Source: Saxidomus purpurata (Eukaryota; Mollusca; Bivalvia; Venerida; Veneridae). Taken from it: DNA of 64,000 nucleotides. The notes under the pieces are model-generated. The model saw only the letters and a program-made list of their open reading frames with translations, was not told the DNA's origin and ran no database searches. A program made the translations under genes and the position numbers. The first letter of the stretch is position 1, and each line of letters begins with the position of its first letter. The stretch lies in NCBI GenBank assembly GCA_022818135.1, contig JAFMSR010000017.1, positions 17,527,813-17,591,812 on the forward strand, given 5' to 3'. Positions 23,101 to 34,393 of the stretch are shown in pieces.

Positions 23101-25126
23101 AAAGGTAAATGATAGAATAAAAACAGCACGACAACATACGTGATAACGTTAAGCATTCTTCTAGAGTCCCGTTATATTCTAAATCCAGTCCCATTTTTTA
23201 TTCCAAATCTATTTCTTATCACTGTTGCCTGTAGCAATTTTTCCTCAGTTCATTCCTCTAATTCTTCTGGCAGTTTCCCACCTCACAACAAGATCATCAG
23301 GACTCTCGTCTGCATTTTGTTCATTTTTTCCTTCTTCATTTTTTTCACATTTAGCATCTTTCCGTGGGTCTAAATGATCTCTGAAACTCAGAATGATCTC
23401 TGAAATACAGAGTAATCCCTGAAAAACAGAGTGATCCCTGAAAAGCAGAGTATAAACAAAGTAAGACAGTTTTCGTTAAATACATGTGTTCGTGAAATAC
23501 TTAAAATCGGGTAATCTTTTCGCTACACGAAAAGTTGGCGAATCTTTAGCATACAGACGTATTCGCGAATGGAAAATGGCCTCACTTTCATTATATGTAG
23601 ACTGAATCTTTCGCGAAAGTTTTGAATTAGACGTAGGGTATTATAATTATATGGAAATATATATCGAAAATTAACGTAAACATCACCCCAGTAACACCTG
23701 TATCACTTAATGATATTTCCAATCTTAGCAGACAAATTAAGTTTGTATGAACTCTATGAGTAAGTGTTTATTAAGTCAAATTTTAACAATAAAGAAACCC
23801 TAAGGGAGCGAGCGGTAGTATTTTGTAAATTGAAATACTTATTATCACAATTATGAATTACAATAAACAAAATGTAATCCGCAATGTGATATACGTTTTT
23901 GCATAATTTTTTATGTAACTGAATTTCATTGTTGAAAATGCAGTCATATACATGTAGACTAAATGTAGTTATATACGTTAAGGATTTTCGAAGGTGACTT
24001 AGTATTAGTATATACTTTTGTGTACATGATTTAACCCCTTTTTTGGCGAGTCTATTTATAGCTGAATTTCAGATCTTTTTAAAACCCTCATTCAAAATTA
24101 AAAAAAAAAAGATTTAATGCACTGACAGAAAGGCCTCTTGGCTGCATAGGCCGCGGCCTATTGTCCAGAAATTACGGTAATTAGTCATTGTATTAGATTG
24201 AAATTGTAAATAAAAATAATTTAAAACAACGCAAGTTATAACTTTCCGCTACTGGCTGCTGGAAGCTTGAACGTTGAGCTCTGCGAGCGCTGTATACCAG
24301 GCATGCATGCTGATACCCGGCTACCCAGTTCGATGGTCTTTCAAATCATGTGAACTTAAGATAGAATTGTACAAATCAACTTTCCTTCAGCCAAGTTGCA
24401 GTAAAAAGTGCAAATAAATACCTCTGAACAGAATTTAATATACAATGTTCATATTGTCTGAAGATCTTAAAGGAAGATCAATATTTAATTAATATCTTTC
24501 GTGTTGTTATTTTCTATTTACGTACCAGTTTAGAATTAAATTTTTATTCTTATTCATTTTCCCAAGCATTTCCATTCATGAAGCAGAATAGCCCAAAGCA
24601 AGATTATTGATTTTAATTCAAAGAACATTCCGAGGACAGTTAAAGGAATGAATACATTAATTTAAAATGTATATGGCCTGACTTTATATTTAAAAAAGTA
24701 CACATATATAAGTTTACAATGAGAAACTATCACATTTTTACTGGATGCCGTATCTATGTTGACAGAAGTGTTGAATTTCACGTACATGACTGTGACCATA
24801 GCTACGGGGGTGGCAGCGTGAAACTTTCAATTTATGATTCCATTGTCAGACTATAGTAGCGTTTAATTTGTGTCTATTTTCGTCCAACAATATATTTCGT
24901 TAACGGAAATGTACAAACAATGTTCTGTTTTGTAGTATTGAATTTTACGAGGAGGATATATATTGCATGCCAGTGATCTAGTCTCAAGTGACGTATTCAG
25001 AACGATGTATATTGCAATGTCGATTAAGTACCGATGTTTTCCCTTCCAGATGTTTATGAACCGATATTTTTATAGATATTACAATAATTGATATAATACC
25101 GCTTTTTATTAGTTATTTATTTATAG
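20190..25126. other. Non-coding / intronic AT-rich DNA
   Basis: Contains a 32-bp direct duplication at 22919-22982 ('taccaagtttacagtatgtt' repeated), a ~22-bp tandem series ('gatctctgaaa.cagagtaat') at 23373-23450, and the half-copy of the foldback element at 23763-23814. No convincing exon was found. Open frames at 20806-20988 and 22397-22633 have no splice or family support. Confidence 0.5.
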
Positions 25127-25168
25127 CAAATATTGACAAATGAACGGGGAAAACCAGGTGGCACCCCT
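25127..25168 (+). CDS. Possible 42-nt second exon of the plus-strand gene at 17773
   Basis: Acceptor ttatttatttatag|CAAATATT and donor ACCCCT|GTAAGG frame 14 codons (QILTNERGKPGGTP), phase 0 in and out, which fits the phase-0 donor at 17847. The peptide composition is protein-like, but the exon is so short that chance cannot be excluded. No further plus-strand exon is seen before the gap at 27968. Confidence 0.35.
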
Positions 25169-27337
25169 GTAAGGATAGTGGACCCGGCCAATATCGGCAA
25201 TATTGATCGCGTGCGCGTTCGCTGCTGGCTCGACCAATAACGAACGCAGGCTGATGTTTTATTCTGGAAATCTCGTGTTAGCAAATTTTCAACGATTCCA
25301 AAATGATCTTTGTGAATTTTTCTTATAATGTGATTCAACAGCCACTATCAGTAAGGGAAATACCATTTAGCTTTTTGGAACTATGAAAGAACTGTGAGGT
25401 AGGGATTTTTTAGATGTTTTAAGTGTCGTTTGGTTAGACATGTCTATTGCACAGAGTTTTCTGGCAGAAATTTATATTTATCGATAAATTATGCGTGTTC
25501 GGTGCTTGAAAATTAATGTGCTTTGACGATAGTCTTCTCGTTCGTATTTCTCTTCCAGACCTGCAGATTTTCTGAACCTAGATTTCCTCAAATATTGAAT
25601 AATTACTTGTACATCGAAATGCAATTTCTAGATAAGTAGTGTAACATTCTGATAAGGCTATTTGGGTAGATTGACGTTCAAGATTTCTCTCATCTCGACA
25701 GACTTTTTAAAAATGTGCAATCTTGAAAATATATACAACCACTTTCACCGAGTTATCGCTTAAATATGAGGTCAGTGAATTCTGTGTGAAACTGATTTGA
25801 AAATGAAGACCTATGTTTTTAAAATCATATTTTGTGACCGACTCTTACCGAGTTATAATTGACATGAATAAGGCTAAGTTTTTAATATAACCACTTAAAA
25901 ACTAGTGATTTTAGAACATTAGAACATTAGATTGTATTTTAGACTTTTAGACTACAACAACAAAGACTGGTTATATTAACAGAAATATTTTATTCTATCT
26001 AATGACACTTGAATTTGCAGCACATACATCCACTTCTTCGTTTACCACACACTTTCATTAACGGTCTTGTTATGCATCGTTGTTCTTTCATGGGCTTATA
26101 AGTAGTTTAAATATTGGACTTTCTTCAAACAATATATTAGGGTACGGTAACTACGAACATGAGTAGCTGCATTTACCTTTTTTTTTGCCAAGCAGACACT
26201 GATTTTGTTTTATTAATTTACGTCCAAAGTTTGACCCCAAAAGGGACGTTTAGTATAGCTATGTTGTGGTTCGCACTGCACACACCATAATAAGTTTTAA
26301 ACCAGTAACTGAACAAATCAAAACAAAAAGAAATAAGATGCATAATTAATCAACATTTAGTCAGAATCTGTACATTTATTGCTATAATGATGCTTATTAT
26401 ACATATTGTAAATGAGCATATAAGCAGCATGTTTCTATACACATGTGTATAAACTGGTGTCGTGTTCTATGCCACTGAAACTTGAGAGGTCCAGGCTCGC
26501 AATATCGGACTTTGACACGAGCAGATATTTACCTTGTCACCGGTGCCATTGTATATGTATTTACTCGCAATACTTTGATTTTGTCTTGAATGACTTCTAT
26601 CAACTAAAGGCAAATTGACTTGTAATTCTTCAGTTTTTTTTTTAAATTGATGAACGTAATGGTTTGCGATTATAAATGGATAAAAATATTATGTAGCATT
26701 TTATCTTACAAATCTCCTTTTTCCTTTTTTGAAAGGGGACAGTAGGCCTAAAAGTGTGTTCATATACATTATGTGTATATATTTAAAAACATGCCCTTAA
26801 TCCAAATTAATAAGATAATATGTGACACAGCCAAATGTATGATTGGCCGTTTTGATTTAACTACAACTGCTGTTTCTTTTTTGTAAAAGTTTTCAATTAA
26901 AATAGATTGAAGGAATCATTTATCAATCAAAAGGATGTAGTAATAAAACTGCACGTGCATACTTAGGCGTAAGTTGATAAACCGATCATACCGCGTTTCT
27001 AAGTATCAAACACACGCTTGAAATTGATGATTAAAATTTGACGCCACTCAAAAACATTGTATTTTTCTCCTACTATAGTATAATACTCAAAGAGATCTAA
27101 TGACGTCACTTCTGGTACAGGATACTTACTAACAAAGGTACAGTATATATTCACAACTTGTATGCCAAAATAGGCCGGAAAGGATGCTAGTCTACCATTC
27201 ACGGTGGTCGCCGGAATCGAACGCTTCAGGTGTCGCTCCGGAGTTGTTGTTTTTTTTTAATCTATACATTGTAAGTCAATCACTTTTTACATTTCCTGTT
27301 ACATTCAGTCAGCAGTCCACATTTCTAATCATCAACG

Positions 27338-27520
27338 CGGAGCGGTGGTGTAGAGGTTAAGGTGTCGGCCTCTCATCCCGGAAGTTGCGGGTTCGAACCC
27401 CACTGGGTTCACGACCGTACTTCCTAATATGACACCAGTACTGGTTTTTCCGGGGAGCGGATTCGAGAGTGACTCGATAAGCTACAAGCTTCCTCCACAA
27501 TCGAGCTAAAATAAATCAGT
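27338..27520 (+). repeat. tRNA-derived SINE, plus orientation
   Basis: tRNA-like head with A box 'tggtgtagaggttaaggt' and B box 'gggttcgaacccc', followed by a non-tRNA body ('cacgaccgtacttcctaata', 'accagtactggtttttcc') and the tail 'cgagctaaaataaatca'. It pairs with the copy at 20032-20185. The absence of a matching acceptor stem argues against a functional tRNA gene. Confidence 0.8.
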
Positions 27521-27854
27521 ATAAACTAACGCTATCCTATCAACAAATGATTTACGCTTTTACTTAATGTCTTTGTAAAGTCACTGCTCACATTTATTTT
27601 GTCAATACACAAAGTATCATGTTCACAGTGATTGAATACTCTCAGAATATTTCCATCCATAAATGTAGTCCTGAAAAAACACAGACAAAACCGATGTTAT
27701 GAAAATTACAATAGATAAATACAATTGACGTTTGTGTAGTTTAAGAAGGGACGCCACTTGAATAGTGTTTACAAAATTTAAATCACACAACAACCTGGAA
27801 ACACTAAAAGACCATAAACAGTATGTACATTTATTAAGAACTTATCTGGTCTCT

Positions 27855-27967
27855 CCGTGCTGCGTTCTGATGTGTTCCGCATTACGCACGTGCCACGTTC
27901 CGATACGTTCCGCATTATGCCCTTGCGGCTTTCCGATACGTTCCGCATTACGCGTGTGCTACGGTCT
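27855..27967. repeat. GC-rich 33-bp minisatellite running into the assembly gap
   Basis: At least three copies of 'ttccgatacgttccgcatta' + 'cgcgtgtgctacg' lie directly left of the gap. Because 33 is a multiple of three, frames stay open on both strands; I do not regard them as coding. Confidence 0.9.
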
Positions 27968-28467
27968 NNNNNNNNNNNNNNNNNNNNNNNNNNNNNNNNN
28001 NNNNNNNNNNNNNNNNNNNNNNNNNNNNNNNNNNNNNNNNNNNNNNNNNNNNNNNNNNNNNNNNNNNNNNNNNNNNNNNNNNNNNNNNNNNNNNNNNNNN
28101 NNNNNNNNNNNNNNNNNNNNNNNNNNNNNNNNNNNNNNNNNNNNNNNNNNNNNNNNNNNNNNNNNNNNNNNNNNNNNNNNNNNNNNNNNNNNNNNNNNNN
28201 NNNNNNNNNNNNNNNNNNNNNNNNNNNNNNNNNNNNNNNNNNNNNNNNNNNNNNNNNNNNNNNNNNNNNNNNNNNNNNNNNNNNNNNNNNNNNNNNNNNN
28301 NNNNNNNNNNNNNNNNNNNNNNNNNNNNNNNNNNNNNNNNNNNNNNNNNNNNNNNNNNNNNNNNNNNNNNNNNNNNNNNNNNNNNNNNNNNNNNNNNNNN
28401 NNNNNNNNNNNNNNNNNNNNNNNNNNNNNNNNNNNNNNNNNNNNNNNNNNNNNNNNNNNNNNNNNNN
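27968..28467. other. Assembly gap, 500 N
   Basis: Exactly 500 N, a conventional placeholder length, so the true size is unknown. The left edge is inside a minisatellite. Confidence 1.
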
Positions 28468-28659
28468 GATCTTTTTCAAGCACGAAAATAAGAAATGGGT
28501 ATAGATACAAAGTTAAAATGTCACAAGATACAAAAATTTACAAAAGCAAGAAAGCTATACTTAACAACTAAGAATGAAACAAACAACTTTATTATGACCA
28601 GCACAGACATTTCTTCATATTTCTTCGTGCTTTTAGGAATTACTTTATGTTCTAACTTA

Positions 28660-29050
28660 TATTCATCTGAATGTCTTAATGTTTCAACATGCGATTCATT
28701 TGAATGTCTTTATGTTTCAAAATGCGATTCATCTGAATGTTTTAATGTTTCAACATGCGATTCGTCTGAGTGTATTCATGTTTCAACTTAAATTTCTTCA
28801 CAATTAATGTCTTAATGACATAATTCATCTGAATGTCTCAATGTTTGAACATGTAATTCACCTGAATGACATACTGTTTCAACATACGATTCTTCTTAAA
28901 GTCTTAATGTTTCAACATCTAATTCATGTGAAAGTTTCAAGATGTGGCTAATCCGAATGTCACAATGTTTCAACATGTTGTTCTTCTGAATGTCTTAATG
29001 TCTCTACACAGGACTCTATGAACATTTTAATGTTTCAACATGTGATTCTT
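28660..29050. repeat. 33-bp minisatellite abutting the last zinc-finger exon
   Basis: About eleven diverging copies of 'ttcatctgaatgtcttaatg' + 'tttcaacatgcga'. The rightmost copy overlaps the last codons and stop of the zinc-finger exon at 29027-29268: 'ttaatgtttcaacatgtgatt' is the reverse complement of the codons for NHMLKH and the stop. The Cys/Ser-rich open frame on the plus strand (28495-28791) comes from this repeat. Confidence 0.9.
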
Positions 29051-29268
29051 CAAAGAGCTTTTATATGCAGTTTCAAAGTCGCAAATTTTACACTTGAATG
29101 GCTTCTCCCCGGTATGCACTCTCAGATGCCTTTGTAAATGTGCCGCTGATTGCAAAATCTTTGAACATAAATTGCACACGTGAATAGGGAATCTCTGCAT
29201 GGTGGCTAATTCATCAGTAACACCTGCTGCTGTTTTTAGTTGTTGTTGTATATCCACTTGGCCGGGCT
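29027..29268 (-). CDS. Alternative terminal exon ZF8 (two C2H2 fingers, most diverged)
   Basis: Acceptor tgtatttacag|AGCCCGG, phase 1 (AAG). 79 codons plus stop. Finger 1 CNLCSK...HLRVH with C-x2-C spacing, linker TGEKPF, finger 2 CKICDF...HMLKH. Helix residues: finger 1 S,A,H,R; finger 2 Y,S,S,N, so it lacks the Arg at -1 seen in the other seven. It ends right after the last zinc-binding His, with the stop inside the 33-bp repeat. Last exon seen; more could lie in the gap at 27968-28467. Confidence 0.88.
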
Positions 29269-32200
29269 CTGTAAATACAGAAAGTAAATTGGCTATATTT
29301 GGGACAGACGAAGGACAATCCCTACAATATAATTCTACATAATATTTGCTCCAAAATCATAGTTGAAGGATGCTTGTTAATTTCATAGAAATATTTTCGA
29401 AAGTAATTATAGTTAAATCTTTCGCTCTTGTTTACCTGTCCGACAGCTAGTCAGACAAATTCATACTTGTCTGTTTGCTTGCCTGGGATAATGATCAGTA
29501 GGGTGGCAGTTAATCTGAATCTGAGCTAAATTGATCTCCCTATTCAGTTTAAGTGTCATAAAACAACAGGTTTCTTCTATCCTTTAAGAAGAAAATGTTC
29601 AATAATAGTTTCTGTCATGATCACACGGTTCAGATCGCAATACAGTACACGCAAGGTGTTTTTTCCAATTGTCACCCATCACCGCGATGTCCAATCATCG
29701 TGACCACGCAAATTTGGTCACCCAAATGCCCCCCTGAGTCACCCGTCACCGCGAATTAGCGTGTCCAGTCGCGGTGACCACATTCGGGTCGAGACTTGAA
29801 TATTTGTTATGCTTTTTTACTGATTAACTTTAAATTGTCAATAAAAAATAGAAAAATAATTGTAATTTGATGTTTTTCAAAACTTTCCGACGCCCAAATC
29901 GTTTTAATTACGATGCCGCTATCAACAAACTAACATACTTTAGGATCAAGTAAAACAACCCCGGCAACACAATAAATCTAAAAAACAAACTTACTTTAAC
30001 TATTCCAAACTTATGATCTAATAATCCAAAATATCAATCTATATACAGATTCTACGTTCCTGCTGCGAACAAGCAACTCGTTTTGATATTCAAGATTTCT
30101 TTATTAATAATGTGCATTTCCGTAATATTCCGGTTGTTTGTGTGATCCGTACAAAATAATAAAATTAAATATAAAAGAAAGCATACTTCGCAACAAAGAG
30201 AGGTCTCACAACTGAACCTTGCGGTACACCAAATATAGCAGACGGCAATTGTGTTTCGGTACACAACATTCGGAACATTTTGATATAAATCTAGATCATT
30301 TTTTGCATTTGAGAAATTCGAACATTGGACAATATAATTATTACAATAACTTAAATATTTACGCACTTTCGATGCATTGTCTGTCGACTTTCATAAGACA
30401 AGAGATACTCAAAATCTCCGCAGACAAATATGCGTATTCACTCAACATTGACAGTTATCTTTCAGAAGTAATTGTGTCAAATAGCTTGGGTTTGCAAACA
30501 ATTTTTTTAGTTAAATATGTCATCCTTTATTACAGGCGATATTTTTCACACCCACCGTGATTGACAAAAGGCAAGTTGGGATTAAAAAGATTGACCAATT
30601 ACGGCACATTGTTTACGTGAATTATTATTTTAAATCTACATAAACGTGATAAATATAAGTTCAGGAAGGAAAGAAAACGTTTTGAAACAATTATACATGT
30701 ATCTGAAAATGATGATTTTTTATGCAGTAATACATGTACTCGAGCGGCAATTCGGAACAGAAATACCGCGGCGACGATGTGCTAAAAAAAGAGACCGTAG
30801 ATGAAAAATAAAAAGTATTTACAGAAATTGATGTATTCTACATTTTGTACACCAATAAATATAATAAAATAATTGTAAAATACTTTATTTCAGTCGAGTT
30901 GGTCACCGCGATTCACCGCGACCGGCCACCGTGAATCACCGCGACCGAATATCTCAGCGCATCGTAAATGGTCGCGGTGGCCGTTTGGGTGACCAAAACT
31001 TTTTTAGGGTGACCTCGTCACCGTGACTGGTCACCTAGAATGAATTTCTGTCGCGGTGACTGGGTGACATTTGGAAAAAACACCTTGCGTGTACTGTACC
31101 TGTCACCTAGGGTAACTGGTTTGGAGCAAACGAGGCTCTGCCGAATTCCTGCAAAACAGTTACCCAGAGTGACAGATATTTCTATCTGAACAAAGTGCCC
31201 CATGAAAGAAACATTTTCTTACATACCCGTCTTGCACTTTCAAGTGGGTTTTTAAATGCAAACTTATAAACATCATGAATTATCATATAAAAACAAACGA
31301 TATTCAGAAGTTGTGCTTAGGAAAGTGACGTCTTAATGGTTATAATGTTACGTCATAAGTATTTCATGAGAGTCGTCTGGCATAGGAGGGGTGCCAGACT
31401 GGTTTTTCCAGCATGGGCAATTTCACCGCATCCGATATGTAAGAATGTTAGGTCTTACACTTTTTCTCTGTGATACAATGTCAATGTAAAACCCTTGCCT
31501 ACACAATGTAAATTTAAAACTCTCAGTTATACATTATGAAAGATCCCATGCCATATTACATTGTCAATGCCTTAATGCAAGACCAAAGACATTGTCAATA
31601 TATAAGGTCAAAAGCCATCAATTGTCATTGCCAACATTTTAAAAGATCAGTCTGAAAATTTTAGCAAGAAGTGAAACCTGTCGCAGTAACAAAATTTAAT
31701 TTATCAACACATTAAGCAAACAAGCATTTACAGAATTGCACCAATATAATAATTATAAATATTCAGGATGGTATTGTTTCTGTTTTGGTACATGAAACAT
31801 GATACAATATTTATGAACATTATATTACAATATGTGCAAAATTTATGTTCCTGTAAAATTCTATTTCACAAACAATATGCGATATTTTAAGTTTGAAATT
31901 TGTTGTAACTATTGCTAATCATCAGTCACTTTCATCTATAATCATATTGAAAAATAAAATATTTTTCCAATCTACCTAACCTGTTTCACAAGAACCAGGG
32001 TATTATTTATTTAAATTTGTTCTTGTCCTTAGTAGATAAACTTAGGACAACACAAAAAAGTAAAATTGGAAGTTAAAAGCAGCTAAATTAAATGTAAGTT
32101 CACTATACACACTGGTGCTGCTGATGGCAAAATGATTCTGCCTTTGTCACTACTACAGATCATGATCAGCCTGTGCACGTACGTACTCTTTATGGTTTTA

Positions 32201-34340
32201 TTACAATTTGCACTGTTCACTATTCAGTCAGTGAATTCTGAGAGAGTACACCTATCAACAATCAAAGGCACTGTTCAAATTGAAATATGGTCACAAATCC
32301 ATTTGAGGAATTTAGCAGGCTTCAACATTTTACAAAAATACAATGTAAGCTTTGAAGTCAATCTATTTCCCGCCATAACACTATAAAGAAATCATCTAGA
32401 ATATTAACACAACCAAAAAATTAAAAAGTTTTATGTTAGTAATCCATGACGACGGAGTTCATGACCTTGAAGTGAATCTTTTCTTGCCGTCTTATAATCA
32501 CAGAATCTACAATGAAATGGTTTTTCTCCGGTATGAATTTTCACATGTCTTTCCATTTTATGCTTAGACGGGAACATTTTCCTGCAGTTTTCAAACTGAC
32601 ACTGGTACACGGACATGCCCCCAGTATGCACGTTAATATAGAGTTTGGAGCTTTCATCCGGTGAACTCTGGTATGGTATGCCAGTTGAGCTGCCTGCTTC
32701 AGGGGACATAACTCCAAAGGTGAGTTCACCTGCAAAATGAAATCATATAAGTTGCATTACTAATGAAACCATAAAATGTAGTAGAAGAGTAATGTGAAAG
32801 CATGTATACGCATAATTTATACATAACAACCATTTATATGCAGAAGCAAATTCCAAATACCATACTTAAATTTATTTTGGTTTTTAGAGCAGTATGTTCA
32901 CAGATGAATATGTGGCTGACAATGAGTTTTGCTTCTCCAACATATTCCTATACATTTAGAAATGTAGCCGACAAAGTTGTTTTATGTATCTGTTCATAGG
33001 TGGACATGCAGCTGACAAAGTATTGCTTCAGAGAGCTTTACTTACAAGTGGGCAAGCTGCCAAGGTAGTCTGCTTTATAAAAATTTGTTCACGTTTGCTT
33101 CAATGAGGCATTTGTTTTAGAGCTGGACATGCAGCTAACAATGTAGTCTGTTTCTACAAACTGTCTATTCATTGATGGGCAAGAAACTGACCATGCATTA
33201 TCTCAACTAGTTTCTGGATAGCAGGAAAACGCATTATACTATCTTATGATCTTTAATTATAACAGCCAAATTTCCATAAAAAAATTCCAAATTTCTACCA
33301 AAAAATTAGTCATTAAAGCTCAACAGTTATAATGTATGCACTAGGCACTGCCAAATTGTTCACTAAATTTTCACAACTAAAAAAATTGATGTTCTTGAAA
33401 ACTATCACAATATTCTACATCCATGCATTCAACTTTCCACAACTATACATTCAATTTTCAAGTTAAAAAAGACCAAAGAGTTACTTCACAGATTTTCTTC
33501 GTAATAAATTTCATCTGGGCTGGTGTCAAAATTAAGTATTGCAAGATTTTATCAGCCTTCAAATATCTACAATACACTTTCTGGCATCACAAAATTTTTA
33601 TTTATCAAGCAGGTTGCGATGTTTTTTCAATTCATGTCCTTTTCGGTTATCATCTCTTGAACAACGAAATTCACAGAATCTGCAACTGAACGGCTTTTCT
33701 CCTGTGTGACTCCTGGCATGTCTCTCAAGATGAGCTTGTGACTGGCAAATCTTCTTGCAATAAACACAGACATGTATCCTTGGCACTTCAACATTGTTAC
33801 AAAGAGAACGCAATGTTTCTGTCCAATTTGCTGTAAATAAACAAAAATAAAATGTCAAAATTTTGCAACTACTTAGAAATTGAAACCCTTAATCTTGTAA
33901 ATTTCTAAAGTGGAATTGTCCGCCTTTCAATTTCATGGCTACTCGACAGGGAGCGCAATAAAAACAGTAAAACGCTATCTTTCAATTCTCTTGAGATGCA
34001 GCACGTACCAGTATGGTTTCGCTGGTACAGCAGTATTTTATAAGTAAATTAAACCGTCAACACTTTAAAGGTGGATAATCAGATTTTGGCCATGTAACAG
34101 ATTTGTTTGAAACTTTAACATCTGATCATTTACACTCATTTATGTTCACTTAGCGCTTAATTTATGTAAGATGTTCAGTGGGGATATTTTTAAAATTTGA
34201 TTTCCCTATCCTGCATGGTTGCCCAACCAAGATAGTTATTTTATCATAAAGTACAAGTTTGATACACATACTTTGCCTAAGGAATGATATAAATATAAGA
34301 CATATTGTATTATATTTGTAAAATATACAGTTGCAATAAC

Positions 34341-34393
<53 letters not shown>

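Noticed and set aside
25117..25338. Minus-strand 73-codon frame
   Set aside because: It overlaps the better-supported plus-strand candidate exon and has no family similarity that I can see.
27338..27412. tRNA gene
   Set aside because: A and B boxes are good, but the ends do not form an acceptor stem, and a second copy with the same non-tRNA body exists at 20032-20185; it is a SINE.
27765..28571. Long open frames across the gap
   Set aside because: They consist mostly of N; the flanking parts are minisatellite.
28495..28791. Cys/Ser-rich 98-codon open frame with 11-residue repeats
   Set aside because: It is the translation of a 33-bp minisatellite; the period keeps the frame open without selection.
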